Source of the DNA: a virus
Strand: one strand, 5' to 3'
DNA length: 64,000 nucleotides
IMG/VR virus record: IMGVR_UViG_3300020395_000004
Span: 19,741 to 83,740 of that record
Shown here: positions 44,593 through 54,500 of the stretch, in pieces
Layout: every line of letters starts with the position of its first letter
Position numbering within the stretch: position 1 is the first letter of the stretch
The notes under the pieces: model-generated
Databases searched by the model: none
What the model was told of the DNA's origin: nothing
Seen by the model: the letters and a program-made list of their open reading frames with translations, nothing else
Position numbers and translations under genes: made by a program

Positions 44593-46581
44593 ATGGCAGG
44601 TACAGCATCATTTAACTCAGCAACCCAGATACTTACTGTAGCAGCAGATGGATTACCATCTCCTGTTGCTTCTGGTGTGTTCCCTAATGATAATAACTCC
44701 AATACAATTACAGAGCAGGACTTTGATCATGACTTCCTATACCGTGGAGGAACATTTGGACCTACTAGGACTTTTAATTCTAATCAGTATACGCATGACG
44801 GTTTCATTAGGTCGATATCGTTAATCTCTAGTGACTTAAATGTCTTTACTGGTAACTTTATCCAACCTGGCGATGAAGTTTTATTCGTATTCAGTGATGG
44901 TCTGAAGAAAAGATTTATCTATAGAGGTACAACTTTTACATCTATAGAAGGAGAATTCTGGTTAGCAACATCAGATAGACTTGATTTGATTATGGATACA
45001 CAGGAAAATACTCCTGTGTCAGGAACATATGAATATTTCGATGCAAGAAATTCCAGATCTGCTACACCTTTAGGTGCTATAGGAATTGCAGGTAACGGAG
45101 TTACTATTTTTAACCCATCAGCAGGTGGTGGACTTAACCCTCCTCCTGGTTTTCAGTGGATAGCAGCAGGAGAGAGTCCTTTTGTTGATTCTGGAGAAGA
45201 TTCTTGTGGTGGACACCCAGAAACAACTGGTCAGTATCATTATCACGACCCACATTTTATAGATTGTTGGAATAATAATGGTGCAATGGCAGGTTATAAT
45301 GATTATTATGGGTCAACACAGTTTAATGGTGATAATTTAAGACATCCAGACGGTCATTCTAAGATTTTAGGCATAGCATTTGATGGATTTCCTATTTACG
45401 GACCCTATGGATATAACAGTCCCTTTGATAATATTAGTACACCTCGTGTAATGAGGACTTCATATCGTGTTAGAGACGTTGAAATACCAGGAAGACCTGA
45501 TTATGGCAACTCATCTGACAACCCTCCTGCTGGAACCTTAATGGAGGACTGGGAATTTGTTGAAGGTGTTGGTGATTTAGACACTTGTAATGGTAGATTC
45601 TGCACTACACCTGAATATACAACAGGAACTTATGCATATTTCGTCACTGTAGATGAAAATGACACCGATGTTGTTAAATTTCCATTCATTATTGGTAAAA
45701 CAACTAGAGAAACTATTGATACTACCTTTACTAATGAGCCTGTACAGGGTGGTGCACAGTTACCAGAGGTCACTATTACTGTTACAGTGGGCACAGACTC
45801 AGTAAACGGTCAAGCAACAGGTGTATTCTACTTCAATGGTGTTGAAAAACCTGCTAATTTCGCTCTTGAGAGAGAAACTACGAAGTATATCTTCAATCAA
45901 GATGCTGATTCTAATGCAACCTTCGGTGATACTTACCATCCTTTGATGGTATCACCTGGAGAAGATGGTGAATTAGCTGGTTACGACCATTATATGATGG
46001 GTATTACCTATAAATTGGATGGTGTACCTAAGACTATGATGCAATATCATATGGGATTCGAGGCAGCAACCACTCGTAGAATGGAATGGGTTGTACCTGC
46101 CACTGCACCTAACTTACTTTGGTATTGGTGTCATTTCCATACAGGTCAGGGTAATAGTTTTGCTATCTCTGGTGGCACAGTCATCCCAACTCTAGCATTT
46201 ACACTACAACCACAGAATGTAACTGTAAGTAGTGGTGCAACTGCAACATTTACTGTCCAAACAGAGATATCTCCAGAAGACGGACCAGTTACTTATCAAT
46301 GGTATAGGTCTACTGACGGTGGATTTGCATTCAGTGCTGTTACTGGAGCAACAACTGACACATATCAGTTGACTGGACTGTCTTATATGACTGGATATCG
46401 TTATAGATGTCGTATTACTGGTCCTGTGGGAGCACCAGTACAAGCAGATAACTCCCCATTAGATTCACAAGCTGCAATTCTAACTGTCACAGGTGGTGGT
46501 GATGGTGGAAGCACTGATAATCGCTTCGATAGCACATTGTCAACATTTGACTCTACGCTACAAACATATGATGGTACCTAA
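44593..46581 (+). CDS. Virion protein with YHYH, cupredoxin-like and Ig-like domains (662 aa)
   Basis: Residues about 195-370 form a YHYH domain: GQYHYHDPH near residue 215, then GIAFDGFPIYGPYGY and later NGRFCTTPEY and GTYAYFVT. Residues about 395-530 look like a cupredoxin fold with H449 (TYHPL), C513, H516 and Q519 (WYWCHFHTGQGN), the spacing of a type-1 copper site with Gln in the axial place. Residues about 535-640 are an Ig-like domain ending in AAILTV. The C-terminal tail (FDSTLSTFDSTLQTYDGT) is a short repeat. It follows the giant gene by 8 bases and looks like a second, smaller host-contact protein built from the same modules. Confidence 0.75.
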   Translation: MAGTASFNSATQILTVAADGLPSPVASGVFPNDNNSNTITEQDFDHDFLYRGGTFGPTRTFNSNQYTHDGFIRSISLISSDLNVFTGNFIQPGDEVLFVFSDGLKKRFIYRGTTFTSIEGEFWLATSDRLDLIMDTQENTPVSGTYEYFDARNSRSATPLGAIGIAGNGVTIFNPSAGGGLNPPPGFQWIAAGESPFVDSGEDSCGGHPETTGQYHYHDPHFIDCWNNNGAMAGYNDYYGSTQFNGDNLRHPDGHSKILGIAFDGFPIYGPYGYNSPFDNISTPRVMRTSYRVRDVEIPGRPDYGNSSDNPPAGTLMEDWEFVEGVGDLDTCNGRFCTTPEYTTGTYAYFVTVDENDTDVVKFPFIIGKTTRETIDTTFTNEPVQGGAQLPEVTITVTVGTDSVNGQATGVFYFNGVEKPANFALERETTKYIFNQDADSNATFGDTYHPLMVSPGEDGELAGYDHYMMGITYKLDGVPKTMMQYHMGFEAATTRRMEWVVPATAPNLLWYWCHFHTGQGNSFAISGGTVIPTLAFTLQPQNVTVSSGATATFTVQTEISPEDGPVTYQWYRSTDGGFAFSAVTGATTDTYQLTGLSYMTGYRYRCRITGPVGAPVQADNSPLDSQAAILTVTGGGDGGSTDNRFDSTLSTFDSTLQTYDGT

Positions 46582-46584
46582 ATA
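46577..46584 (+). promoter_or_regulatory. Late-promoter-like octamer (CCTAAATA)
   Basis: CCTAAATA differs from TATAAATA at the first two bases and contains the stop codon of the upstream gene (TAA 46579-46581). A start near 46,591 would leave about 15 bases before the ATG at 46606. It is a fair candidate for a late promoter of the fibre-like gene. Confidence 0.5.
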
Positions 46585-46605
46585 ACCTTGTAGAAAACTG
46601 TACTC

Positions 46606-48084
46606 ATGGCAAAGCAAAATCTCAATATAGGTTCGTCGGCAAACGACGGGACTGGTGACAGTCTGAGGGATGGTGCTATCAAATTGAATAGCGTCATCAA
46701 CGAACTGTATACCAATCTGGGAAACGATACCAACCTTCAAATTAATGTAGGGTCTCCGACACAGGGACAACTACTTAAATGGAATGGTGCTCAGTTTGCT
46801 GAGGGCGGTTTTAACTCATTTACTGAAGATGTAGATGTAAATGATTTCTCAATAATATCAAGTGCAAATGGTGACATTACTCTTAAACCCAATGGGACTG
46901 GCGATGTTAAGTTTTGGGCAGCCAATACTGGAAGTGCTCTTACTTATATCGATGGTGAAGATGGAAAATTAAAATATTCAAATCATTTCCCAACAGTAGG
47001 TGATTTACCTGATGTTAACAGTCATCATGGTATGTTTGCCTATGTTTCTGCTGATGGTAAACCTAGAGTTGCTAGTAGCACTGCTTGGGTACCAATAATA
47101 ACAGAGCAAAGTGGATTAGGTAGTCTAGGTGACGTTGATATGACCGTTGGTGGCGGTCCAAGTGGTGGTCAAGTTATTAAATGGAATGGATCAACAAACA
47201 AATGGGAACCAGCTAACGATGATTCGTCAGGTGGTGGAGGTGGTGGCACAACTCAAAACCTCTTTGAAGGAATCACTGCTGACACTGGCAGTACTACTGC
47301 TAGTGCTCCTACTGATGTCCTTACAGTTGCGGGAGGCACTAATATCTCGACTACAATCGTCGGAGACACCCTCACAATAGCAATGACAGGGACACTTGGT
47401 GACCCTGATCAGAATCTCTACAGTGTCATAGGTAGTGATTCAGGAAATAAGACTGCAAATAGTGCAACAGCACAGATTAATTTCGTTGGTGGCACTGGAG
47501 TTTCTACTGCTATAGCAGGAGATGACCTAACAATTACTAATGATGCACCTAACGTAGTCCAAGAAGTTTATAAAACAATAACAGGTGATAGTGGTACCAC
47601 AACTGCACAGTTGTCAACCTCTACCCTGAATATTGCAGGTGGTTCAGGATGCACATCAGTAGCAACTTCTAATACTTTGACAGTTAATGTAGATGTACCT
47701 TTACCATCTACTTCAACTAGAGGACAACAACTAATATTTGATGGTAGTGACTGGATATCAGCAGTCGCACACGTCAATTTTGACATTACATCTAATATGA
47801 GTAATGCATATAGACTATCTGGTGGTGGAGTTGGCACTTCTACTGACAACCCACAAATATACCTCATGAGAGGTTTCACATATAGATTCGTTAACACAAC
47901 TGGTAATGCTCACCCATTTGAAATAAGAGCATCAGCAGGTGGATCTGCCATTACTAATGGTATTACAGGTTCAACTACTGGAGTCCAGTATTATACTATC
48001 CCACAGACTTTAAGTCCTGGTACCACTTATGTTTATGAGTGTACTGCTCACCCCGCTATGGTAGGTAACATTGTAATCGTATGA
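46606..48084 (+). CDS. Fibre-like virion protein with C-terminal plastocyanin-like domain (492 aa)
   Basis: The N-terminus (MAKQNLNIGSSANDGTGDSL) is a common start of cyanophage fibre or baseplate-attached proteins. The middle is Gly/Thr/Asn-rich beta tissue with repeats of the type VAGGTNISTTIVGDTLTI (about residues 240-360). The last 100 residues form a cupredoxin-like domain with H436 (AHPFE), C479, H482 and M485 (YECTAHPAMVGN), in the order and spacing of a type-1 copper site (C-x2-H-x2-M). The end MVGNIVIV matches the last strand of plastocyanins. The next gene starts within ATGA at 48081. Copper binding is inferred, not shown. Confidence 0.75.
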   Translation: MAKQNLNIGSSANDGTGDSLRDGAIKLNSVINELYTNLGNDTNLQINVGSPTQGQLLKWNGAQFAEGGFNSFTEDVDVNDFSIISSANGDITLKPNGTGDVKFWAANTGSALTYIDGEDGKLKYSNHFPTVGDLPDVNSHHGMFAYVSADGKPRVASSTAWVPIITEQSGLGSLGDVDMTVGGGPSGGQVIKWNGSTNKWEPANDDSSGGGGGGTTQNLFEGITADTGSTTASAPTDVLTVAGGTNISTTIVGDTLTIAMTGTLGDPDQNLYSVIGSDSGNKTANSATAQINFVGGTGVSTAIAGDDLTITNDAPNVVQEVYKTITGDSGTTTAQLSTSTLNIAGGSGCTSVATSNTLTVNVDVPLPSTSTRGQQLIFDGSDWISAVAHVNFDITSNMSNAYRLSGGGVGTSTDNPQIYLMRGFTYRFVNTTGNAHPFEIRASAGGSAITNGITGSTTGVQYYTIPQTLSPGTTYVYECTAHPAMVGNIVIV

Positions 48085-50021
48085 CAAGAACTGTTCCTGG
48101 ATCTGGTGCTCAAATTATTCCGATATTTAATAGTGTATCTGGGGTAAGGGACGTTTATGTGATCAATGGTGGTGAAGGATACGATCCTAATGACCCTCCT
48201 AGATTAAGAATTGAGAATTGTGGTACACCAATCAGGGATGCAGTATTAAGAGCAGTCATTGAAGGTGAAGCTGGTGTTATAACTGCTGTAGAAGTATTAG
48301 ATCCAGGTGAAGGATATGATCCACTTAAATTAGTCATCGAAGATGATACTTCAGATGGTAAAGCAACTGGACAGATATTCATAAAAGATGATGGTAGTGG
48401 TGGAATTGACTTCATTCAGATGACAGTTCCAGGTGACCAGTATTTTGATGCAGTAGCATCTATACAAGGTGGTGGTGGATCTGGTGCTGAATTAGTACCT
48501 GTTACAGGACTGGTTACTGGTCTAGCGATTGAAGAGCAAGGTAGAAATTATACAGAAGAAGACGTTAACATCATCATATCAGGTGGTGGAGGACAGGGTG
48601 CAACTGGTGTTGCTGCTGTATCTCAGTTTGGTGAAGTTTCTTCTATTACATTAACTAATCAAGGTGAATTCTTCGAGACACCTCCTCTCATACAAATTAT
48701 TAAAGGTGGAGGTTCAGGTGCAACAGCAGAAGCGTTTATTGACCTTGGAGTCATTACGAACATTGACCTATTGGCAGGTGGTGGAGGTTATAGCACTCCT
48801 CCAGAAATTATTTTCACGAGAGATACCAACCTCATCAGGTCAGCAAGAGTCAGACAATCCTTAAACTCTACGATATTTAATTTAACAGGATTAGTTACTG
48901 ACGTAGATACCAGTCAGAATACCATATATGTTGAGTCAACTGCACCTTTCCCAGGTTCAGGTAAGATTCTATTAGGTAGAGAGGTTATCAGATATACAGG
49001 TAAAACCTCTAAGCATGATGAATCTGACTTAAACGTTAACCCAGATTACGTCCCATGGGATTCATTCACAGGATGTGATAGAGGAGTTAACTTTAGATTT
49101 GACCAGAAAGTTATCTTAGATAACCTACAGGATGATCCTAATACTGGATTAACAAATTATGATTTCAATGTAACTGATAAGGTTAGAAGGGTTGTTGAAT
49201 CCTCTAATAACAGAGTTGCTATTGTATATGATTGGGATAGAGTTAATAGAGCACTATATCTCGTATTCCAAGTTGATGAGTTGGCATTTATTGATGGTGG
49301 TAGATCCAGTGAACAGTCTAAAATTATAGCATTCGTTGGTGGTACCGCAGGTGCATCTGGCACAGGTGTTGAACCACATGTTTTATTAGAAGTGGAAGGT
49401 GAAGATATAGTTACCTTTACTGACCCATTGTCTTTGATCCTTAACAGAAGGTTTGAGGATAATGATGAAGAATACACCGATGAAGAAGGTGTGCAACGAT
49501 TTGGTGATGGAATTATTGACTTAGTTAACACTGGTACTGAGTTTGAAAACCAGATTAACTTAGATGGTGGTATTGCATCATCTAAATATGGTATTGAGGA
49601 AACTTTAGGTGGTCAAAATACCACTCTATTCCAATTAGGTGATCAGATATATGATGGAAGTCCTAATGCTTTAGTAGCAACTATCCAATCTGCGGGTCAG
49701 TTAGGAGATGGTGATGCTCACACATCAACATTCGAGATAGTAGTAGGAGAATTCCAAGTAGGGTCTGCATATAATCCAGCTGGTGAAGAAATCGAAGGGA
49801 TTACCAGTGGTGTTAAAGCAACTATGACTCAAGTTTTACCCAATACACCCAAGACAGGCCAGACTACATTAATAGGTAGAAGTATTGTCCCTAACCTCGT
49901 TGCTTCTCCTGACAAATACTATTTCCAAGATGGCGAAATGCTAAGAGGAAATAATTCTGGTGCTCAATGTTATATCTTCTCTGTGTCATACGATTTGTAT
50001 GCCAGAAATGAAGATGATTAA
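48081..50021 (+). CDS. GxGY-repeat virion protein (646 aa)
   Basis: Residues 20-260 consist of about six beta repeats of the form G-x-G-Y (GEGYDPN, GEGYDPL, and others) alternating with GGGGSGA loops, as in the giant protein. From about 270 to 345 a module of the type I-L-L-G-x-E-V-I-R-Y ending CDRGVNF recurs in neighbouring proteins. The rest is acidic beta structure. It has no catalytic motif and is probably a fibre-attachment or peripheral baseplate protein. The start overlaps the upstream stop by 4 bases. Confidence 0.7.
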   Translation: MTRTVPGSGAQIIPIFNSVSGVRDVYVINGGEGYDPNDPPRLRIENCGTPIRDAVLRAVIEGEAGVITAVEVLDPGEGYDPLKLVIEDDTSDGKATGQIFIKDDGSGGIDFIQMTVPGDQYFDAVASIQGGGGSGAELVPVTGLVTGLAIEEQGRNYTEEDVNIIISGGGGQGATGVAAVSQFGEVSSITLTNQGEFFETPPLIQIIKGGGSGATAEAFIDLGVITNIDLLAGGGGYSTPPEIIFTRDTNLIRSARVRQSLNSTIFNLTGLVTDVDTSQNTIYVESTAPFPGSGKILLGREVIRYTGKTSKHDESDLNVNPDYVPWDSFTGCDRGVNFRFDQKVILDNLQDDPNTGLTNYDFNVTDKVRRVVESSNNRVAIVYDWDRVNRALYLVFQVDELAFIDGGRSSEQSKIIAFVGGTAGASGTGVEPHVLLEVEGEDIVTFTDPLSLILNRRFEDNDEEYTDEEGVQRFGDGIIDLVNTGTEFENQINLDGGIASSKYGIEETLGGQNTTLFQLGDQIYDGSPNALVATIQSAGQLGDGDAHTSTFEIVVGEFQVGSAYNPAGEEIEGITSGVKATMTQVLPNTPKTGQTTLIGRSIVPNLVASPDKYYFQDGEMLRGNNSGAQCYIFSVSYDLYARNEDD

Positions 50022-50025
50022 CCCC

Positions 50026-50033
50026 TATAAATA
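50026..50033 (+). promoter_or_regulatory. T4-type late promoter (TATAAATA) for the gp8-like gene
   Basis: TATAAATA starts 5 bases after the upstream stop and 30 bases before the ATG at 50056. A leader of about 16 bases would still hold the ribosome site AAGAAGG. It matches the T4 late consensus exactly. Confidence 0.8.
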
Positions 50034-50055
50034 TAAAGAAGGCAATCCGTAGACA

Positions 50056-51591
50056 ATGGCGTTACTTACCGACCAATTTAGAATTTTTACTGCCGAAAGG
50101 TTCCGCAAGGCACTTGAGGGACCTATACCTACACAGTCTGACTTAGAGGCAGGTACTTCTAGGGATCGCTTGTATGTGTTCATCGGTAGACCCCAACCAT
50201 GGGATAACGAGAATGCACCTCCAGACCCAGTAGATTCATTCCAAGAGTTTTCAGATGACTATTCTGACATGATCTCTATGAAGAGAGTGTTAGCGAATGA
50301 TACTGTGCAGGTTATCCGTAGGACAGACTGGATACCCCCAGAGCAAACTACTGGTGGATTGGGTTATGTTTATGATATGTACCGCCATGATTACTCCTCG
50401 ACTAAAACTGCATCATCGGGTGCGACGAAACTTTACGACGCAGATTTCTACGTTGTTAACTCGTCTTATCAGGTTTACAAGTGCATCTTTAATGGGACAA
50501 GTCCTTCTGATCCTAACGGTAAACCTTCTACTGTTGAGCCTACTGGTACCTCCACTTCAATTATCACAACTGCTGATGGTTACCGTTGGAAGTATATGTT
50601 TACGATCCCTGTTGGTCAAGTCTTGAAATTCTTCTCCAATGAGTATATGCCTGTGTTGTCTGACACCGCAGTTGTTGCTGATGCTATTGGTGGAGAGATT
50701 GATACTGTTATTATTGCATCTTCAGGTGCAGGATATAACAATGGTACATATGAAAACGTCCCCATTAAAGGAGACGGTGTAGGTGGTAGAGTATCACTTG
50801 TGGTTGATGGTGGTAGAATTGCTTCTGCTACTGTGACATCTGGTGGTAGTGGATACACCTTTGGTAAAGTAATCATCGATGAAGTCAACGGTATTGGTGC
50901 AGGAACTGGTACTGGTGGTAGTGTCGAGGTTGTTATTCCTCCAGTGGAGGGACATGGTGCAGCACCTGCTACTGAGTTAGGTGGTTTCCGTGTAATGATA
51001 AACACTAAGTTCACCTATGATGAAGGATCTGGTGACTTCCCAACTGATAACGACTATCGTCGTATTGGTTTGGTTATTAATCCTAACAAGTTTGGCACTG
51101 AAGAGTTAACCTCAGATTTAACATTGAGTGCAACAAAAGCGGTGATATTTGCACCGACCTTTACTGGAAACTTCCAGACTGATGAAATTATTACCCAATC
51201 TCGTACCGTTGGTGGTCAGCAGGTAACTGCAAGAGGTAGGGTTATATCATGGAATAGTACTACTAAGGTACTAAAGTATTACCAGAATAGAATAGATGGA
51301 GTCTTCCCTGAATTTACTGGTAACCTAATTGAGTTTGAAGGTGGTAACCCAATAGTAGGTGCGATTTCAGGTGCATCTGCTGACCCTGATATTAACTTCC
51401 CCATTGTATCTGGTTCATCAACAAGAATCATTAACAATGCTGAATATGATTTGGGTATGGCATTTACCAACGGATATGCAAAAGCAGAAGTAGATCCAAA
51501 CTCTGGTGACGTTATTTACATAGATAACAGAGGAGCAATCACTCGTGCGGGTGACCAAATTGAAGACATCAAAATCGTAATCGAGTTCTAA
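50056..51591 (+). CDS. 8: Baseplate wedge subunit, gp8-like (511 aa)
   Basis: The N-terminus (MALLTDQFRIFTAERFRKAL, then RDRLYVFIGRPQPWDNENAP) matches what I recall of the gp8-family wedge protein of T4-like cyanophages, and synteny agrees (6, 7-position, 8). T4 gp8 has 334 residues. The extra length includes a GxGY beta insert (about residues 213-300, AGYNNGT and SGYTFG). It forms part of the baseplate outer wedge and folds as a dimer in T4. It is transcribed from its own late promoter. The next gene follows by 3 bases. Confidence 0.75.
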   Translation: MALLTDQFRIFTAERFRKALEGPIPTQSDLEAGTSRDRLYVFIGRPQPWDNENAPPDPVDSFQEFSDDYSDMISMKRVLANDTVQVIRRTDWIPPEQTTGGLGYVYDMYRHDYSSTKTASSGATKLYDADFYVVNSSYQVYKCIFNGTSPSDPNGKPSTVEPTGTSTSIITTADGYRWKYMFTIPVGQVLKFFSNEYMPVLSDTAVVADAIGGEIDTVIIASSGAGYNNGTYENVPIKGDGVGGRVSLVVDGGRIASATVTSGGSGYTFGKVIIDEVNGIGAGTGTGGSVEVVIPPVEGHGAAPATELGGFRVMINTKFTYDEGSGDFPTDNDYRRIGLVINPNKFGTEELTSDLTLSATKAVIFAPTFTGNFQTDEIITQSRTVGGQQVTARGRVISWNSTTKVLKYYQNRIDGVFPEFTGNLIEFEGGNPIVGAISGASADPDINFPIVSGSSTRIINNAEYDLGMAFTNGYAKAEVDPNSGDVIYIDNRGAITRAGDQIEDIKIVIEF

Positions 51592-51594
51592 GCA

Positions 51595-54500
51595 ATGCCA
51601 CAGAATACCAATTTAAATATTAGTCCATACTTTGATGACTTCGATAAAGACAAGAATTTTTATCGAGTCCTCTTTAGACCTGGGTATCCGATACAGGCAA
51701 GAGAGCTTACGACTATGCAATCGATTCTTCAGAATCAGTTGGAGTCGGTTGGACAACACTTCTTTAAAGAAGGAAGTATGGTTATTCCTGGTCAGGTCGG
51801 TTATGACCTACAGGTGCAAGCAATCATACTGCAACAATCTTTCCTTGGTGTAGACGTTGAGACATATCGTACTCAGATTACAGGACAGATTATAGAAGGT
51901 ATTACCACTGGTATTAAAGCAAAAGTCTTATATTCAATCCCCTCTACAGAGTCTAGTCGTGGATATATTACTCTATACGTTAAGTATGTTGAGTCAGGTG
52001 ACTCTGTAAGTGACACTGGTATCAAGACATTTCAGCCCAACGAGCAACTATTGGCCGAAAATGAAATAACTTTCGGTACAACTCTTATTGAGGTTGGATC
52101 CCCATTCGCACAATTACTACCTGTTGAATCTACTGCGGTTGCATCAACTGCATATATTAACGCAGGTGTATACTTTATTAGAGGACATTTTGTAGATGTT
52201 GCATCATCATATCTCATCCTTGACCAATATAGTAACAACCCTTCCTACAGAGTTGGACTTGAAGTCAGTGAATCAATCGTTACGCCAGAAGACGACCCAA
52301 GTCTTAATGACAACGCAGCTGGCACATCTAACTATTCTGCTCCAGGTGGTCACAGATTTAGAATTAAAACTTCTCTCGTTAAGAAACCAATCAACGATGA
52401 GACCGATAAAAACTTTATTGAACTACTTCGTATCAACAACTCAAAGATTGAACAGTTCGTTACTCACACTGCTTATTCAGAGTTGGAAAGGTCACTTGCA
52501 AGGAGAACCTTTGAAGAAAGTGGAGACTATGTAATTGATACCTTCGCTGTTAAGGCAAGAGAAAGTTTAGACGACGGATTTAATAATGGTGTTTATAGTG
52601 CAGGTGAAACAACCTCTGGTGGACAATTAGCATCAGACGATTTAATTTCATTTGAGATTAGCCCAGGTAGAGCATACGTTAAAGGTTATAGGACAGAGTT
52701 TTTGGTACCACAATACGTGGATGCAGACAAACCAAGAGACTTTGATTCAGTGCAAAACGCCATACTAGCATTCAGACTAGGGCAGTTTGTAAAGGTTTAT
52801 GACATCTACGGATGGCCTAATCTAACAGGTGAAGGTGTATCAGCAGCATATCAAACACTTGAGTTATATGATGACTGGACACTTAATACCACAAATACTG
52901 TAACTGGTACACTAATTGGACGTTGTAGGACAGTCCAGCTTCAGGAAGACCAGACTGGTATTTGGGATTTGTGGATATTTGATGCTCAAATGTTTACTGC
53001 AATCAACTTTGCAGCAGGTAATAACAGTGTTGCAGTGGGTGATTTACTACGTGGTAGGACATCTCAAGCAACAGGTTTCGTTGCTGAATCAGGTTCAGGT
53101 ACCAACTGTAGACTAGAGCAAGTTTCAGGTGTCTTCCTAAATGGCGAGGTTATCGAGCGTGATGGCCGAGTTGTTGGTACAATGGAAGCAGCACATACTT
53201 TCAACCTTACAGATACACGTTCATGCGTAGGTAGAGAAGATCCAAGTAATGGTTCATCTACTATTATCTTCGGTGCTAACTGGTTATTAAATGACCAAGC
53301 AGAAATAGAAGGGTCTACTATTACTATTGACCAAGCAGGTAATAGCAGATTAGAAGGATTTAGGACTAAGTTTGCTAATGACTTACGTCCAGGTGATGTT
53401 GTTACCTCAACTAATACTTCTTCTGAGGGTGAGAATACTCTTAGGATTCAGACAGTTGACGTTACAGCATTGAATATTACAGCACAAAATGCTGCTACAG
53501 GTCAGTCAGGATTTATATTTGATTATCTTAATCAGTATGCATTACTAGAAGCAGCTGCCAAAAAAGGTACTGTTAATGATGCTGAAGTTAACTCACTTAT
53601 TAGAATGCGTCCTTTCGTATTCCAGAAGGACTATCAGAATGGTGAATTAACTATTGACACACCAAGGACTTCTATGAAGTCTATTGCTGACGAGTCATTC
53701 TTTGTCTATAGGACATTTAATAATAAGACTGTTGTATCTGGTGGTGTTACAGTTTCACTACCTGAATCAGAGCAGTTTGCAACACTAGATGATGAAAACT
53801 ATATCTTAACTATCATTGCTGAATCAGGATCTGCATGGAATGTTGGAGACAACCTTAATATAGAAGCACTAAGTGAAGCAGGTACATTAACAGTTACCTT
53901 TGGTGCTGACAGACAGTCAATTACTATTGACCAACTAGCAAATGTTAATACTATTAAATTAACTGCTCTAGTTTCTAAGAATATAGTATCTAAAAAAATC
54001 AAAACTGCTGCTAAGATGAGAGCGATGAAGGTTATTCGCACTCGGATTAACAACGACCAAACTAAATACGGACTTGCCTATGGTAATTTGTATGGCACAC
54101 GTATTGAAGATGAAGAAATTTCATTCGCTTTGAATGATGTATACAACGTACATGCTGTATACGAATCGGAGACTGATGCAGATGCTGCTCCACCATATGT
54201 TGTATTAACCGAATCTACTTTCTTTGATAACGGAACTGTTATCGTAGGTAGGACATCAGGTGCACGTGGTAGAGTTATTCAGTTTATCAACTCCACATTA
54301 AGACTATACTTTGTGCAGTTAAATGAAATACCATTTGCTGCGGGTGAGACTATTGATGGTGTAGATGATGATGGTGTACCACTTAACGCAATCGTTGATG
54401 ACGCTGAAGGATCAGTATCTAGGGGTAGTAAAGTTATTACCACTCAGTATACTCTTGAAGCAGGTCAGAAGGCACACTTCTATGATGTTTGTAAGATTAC

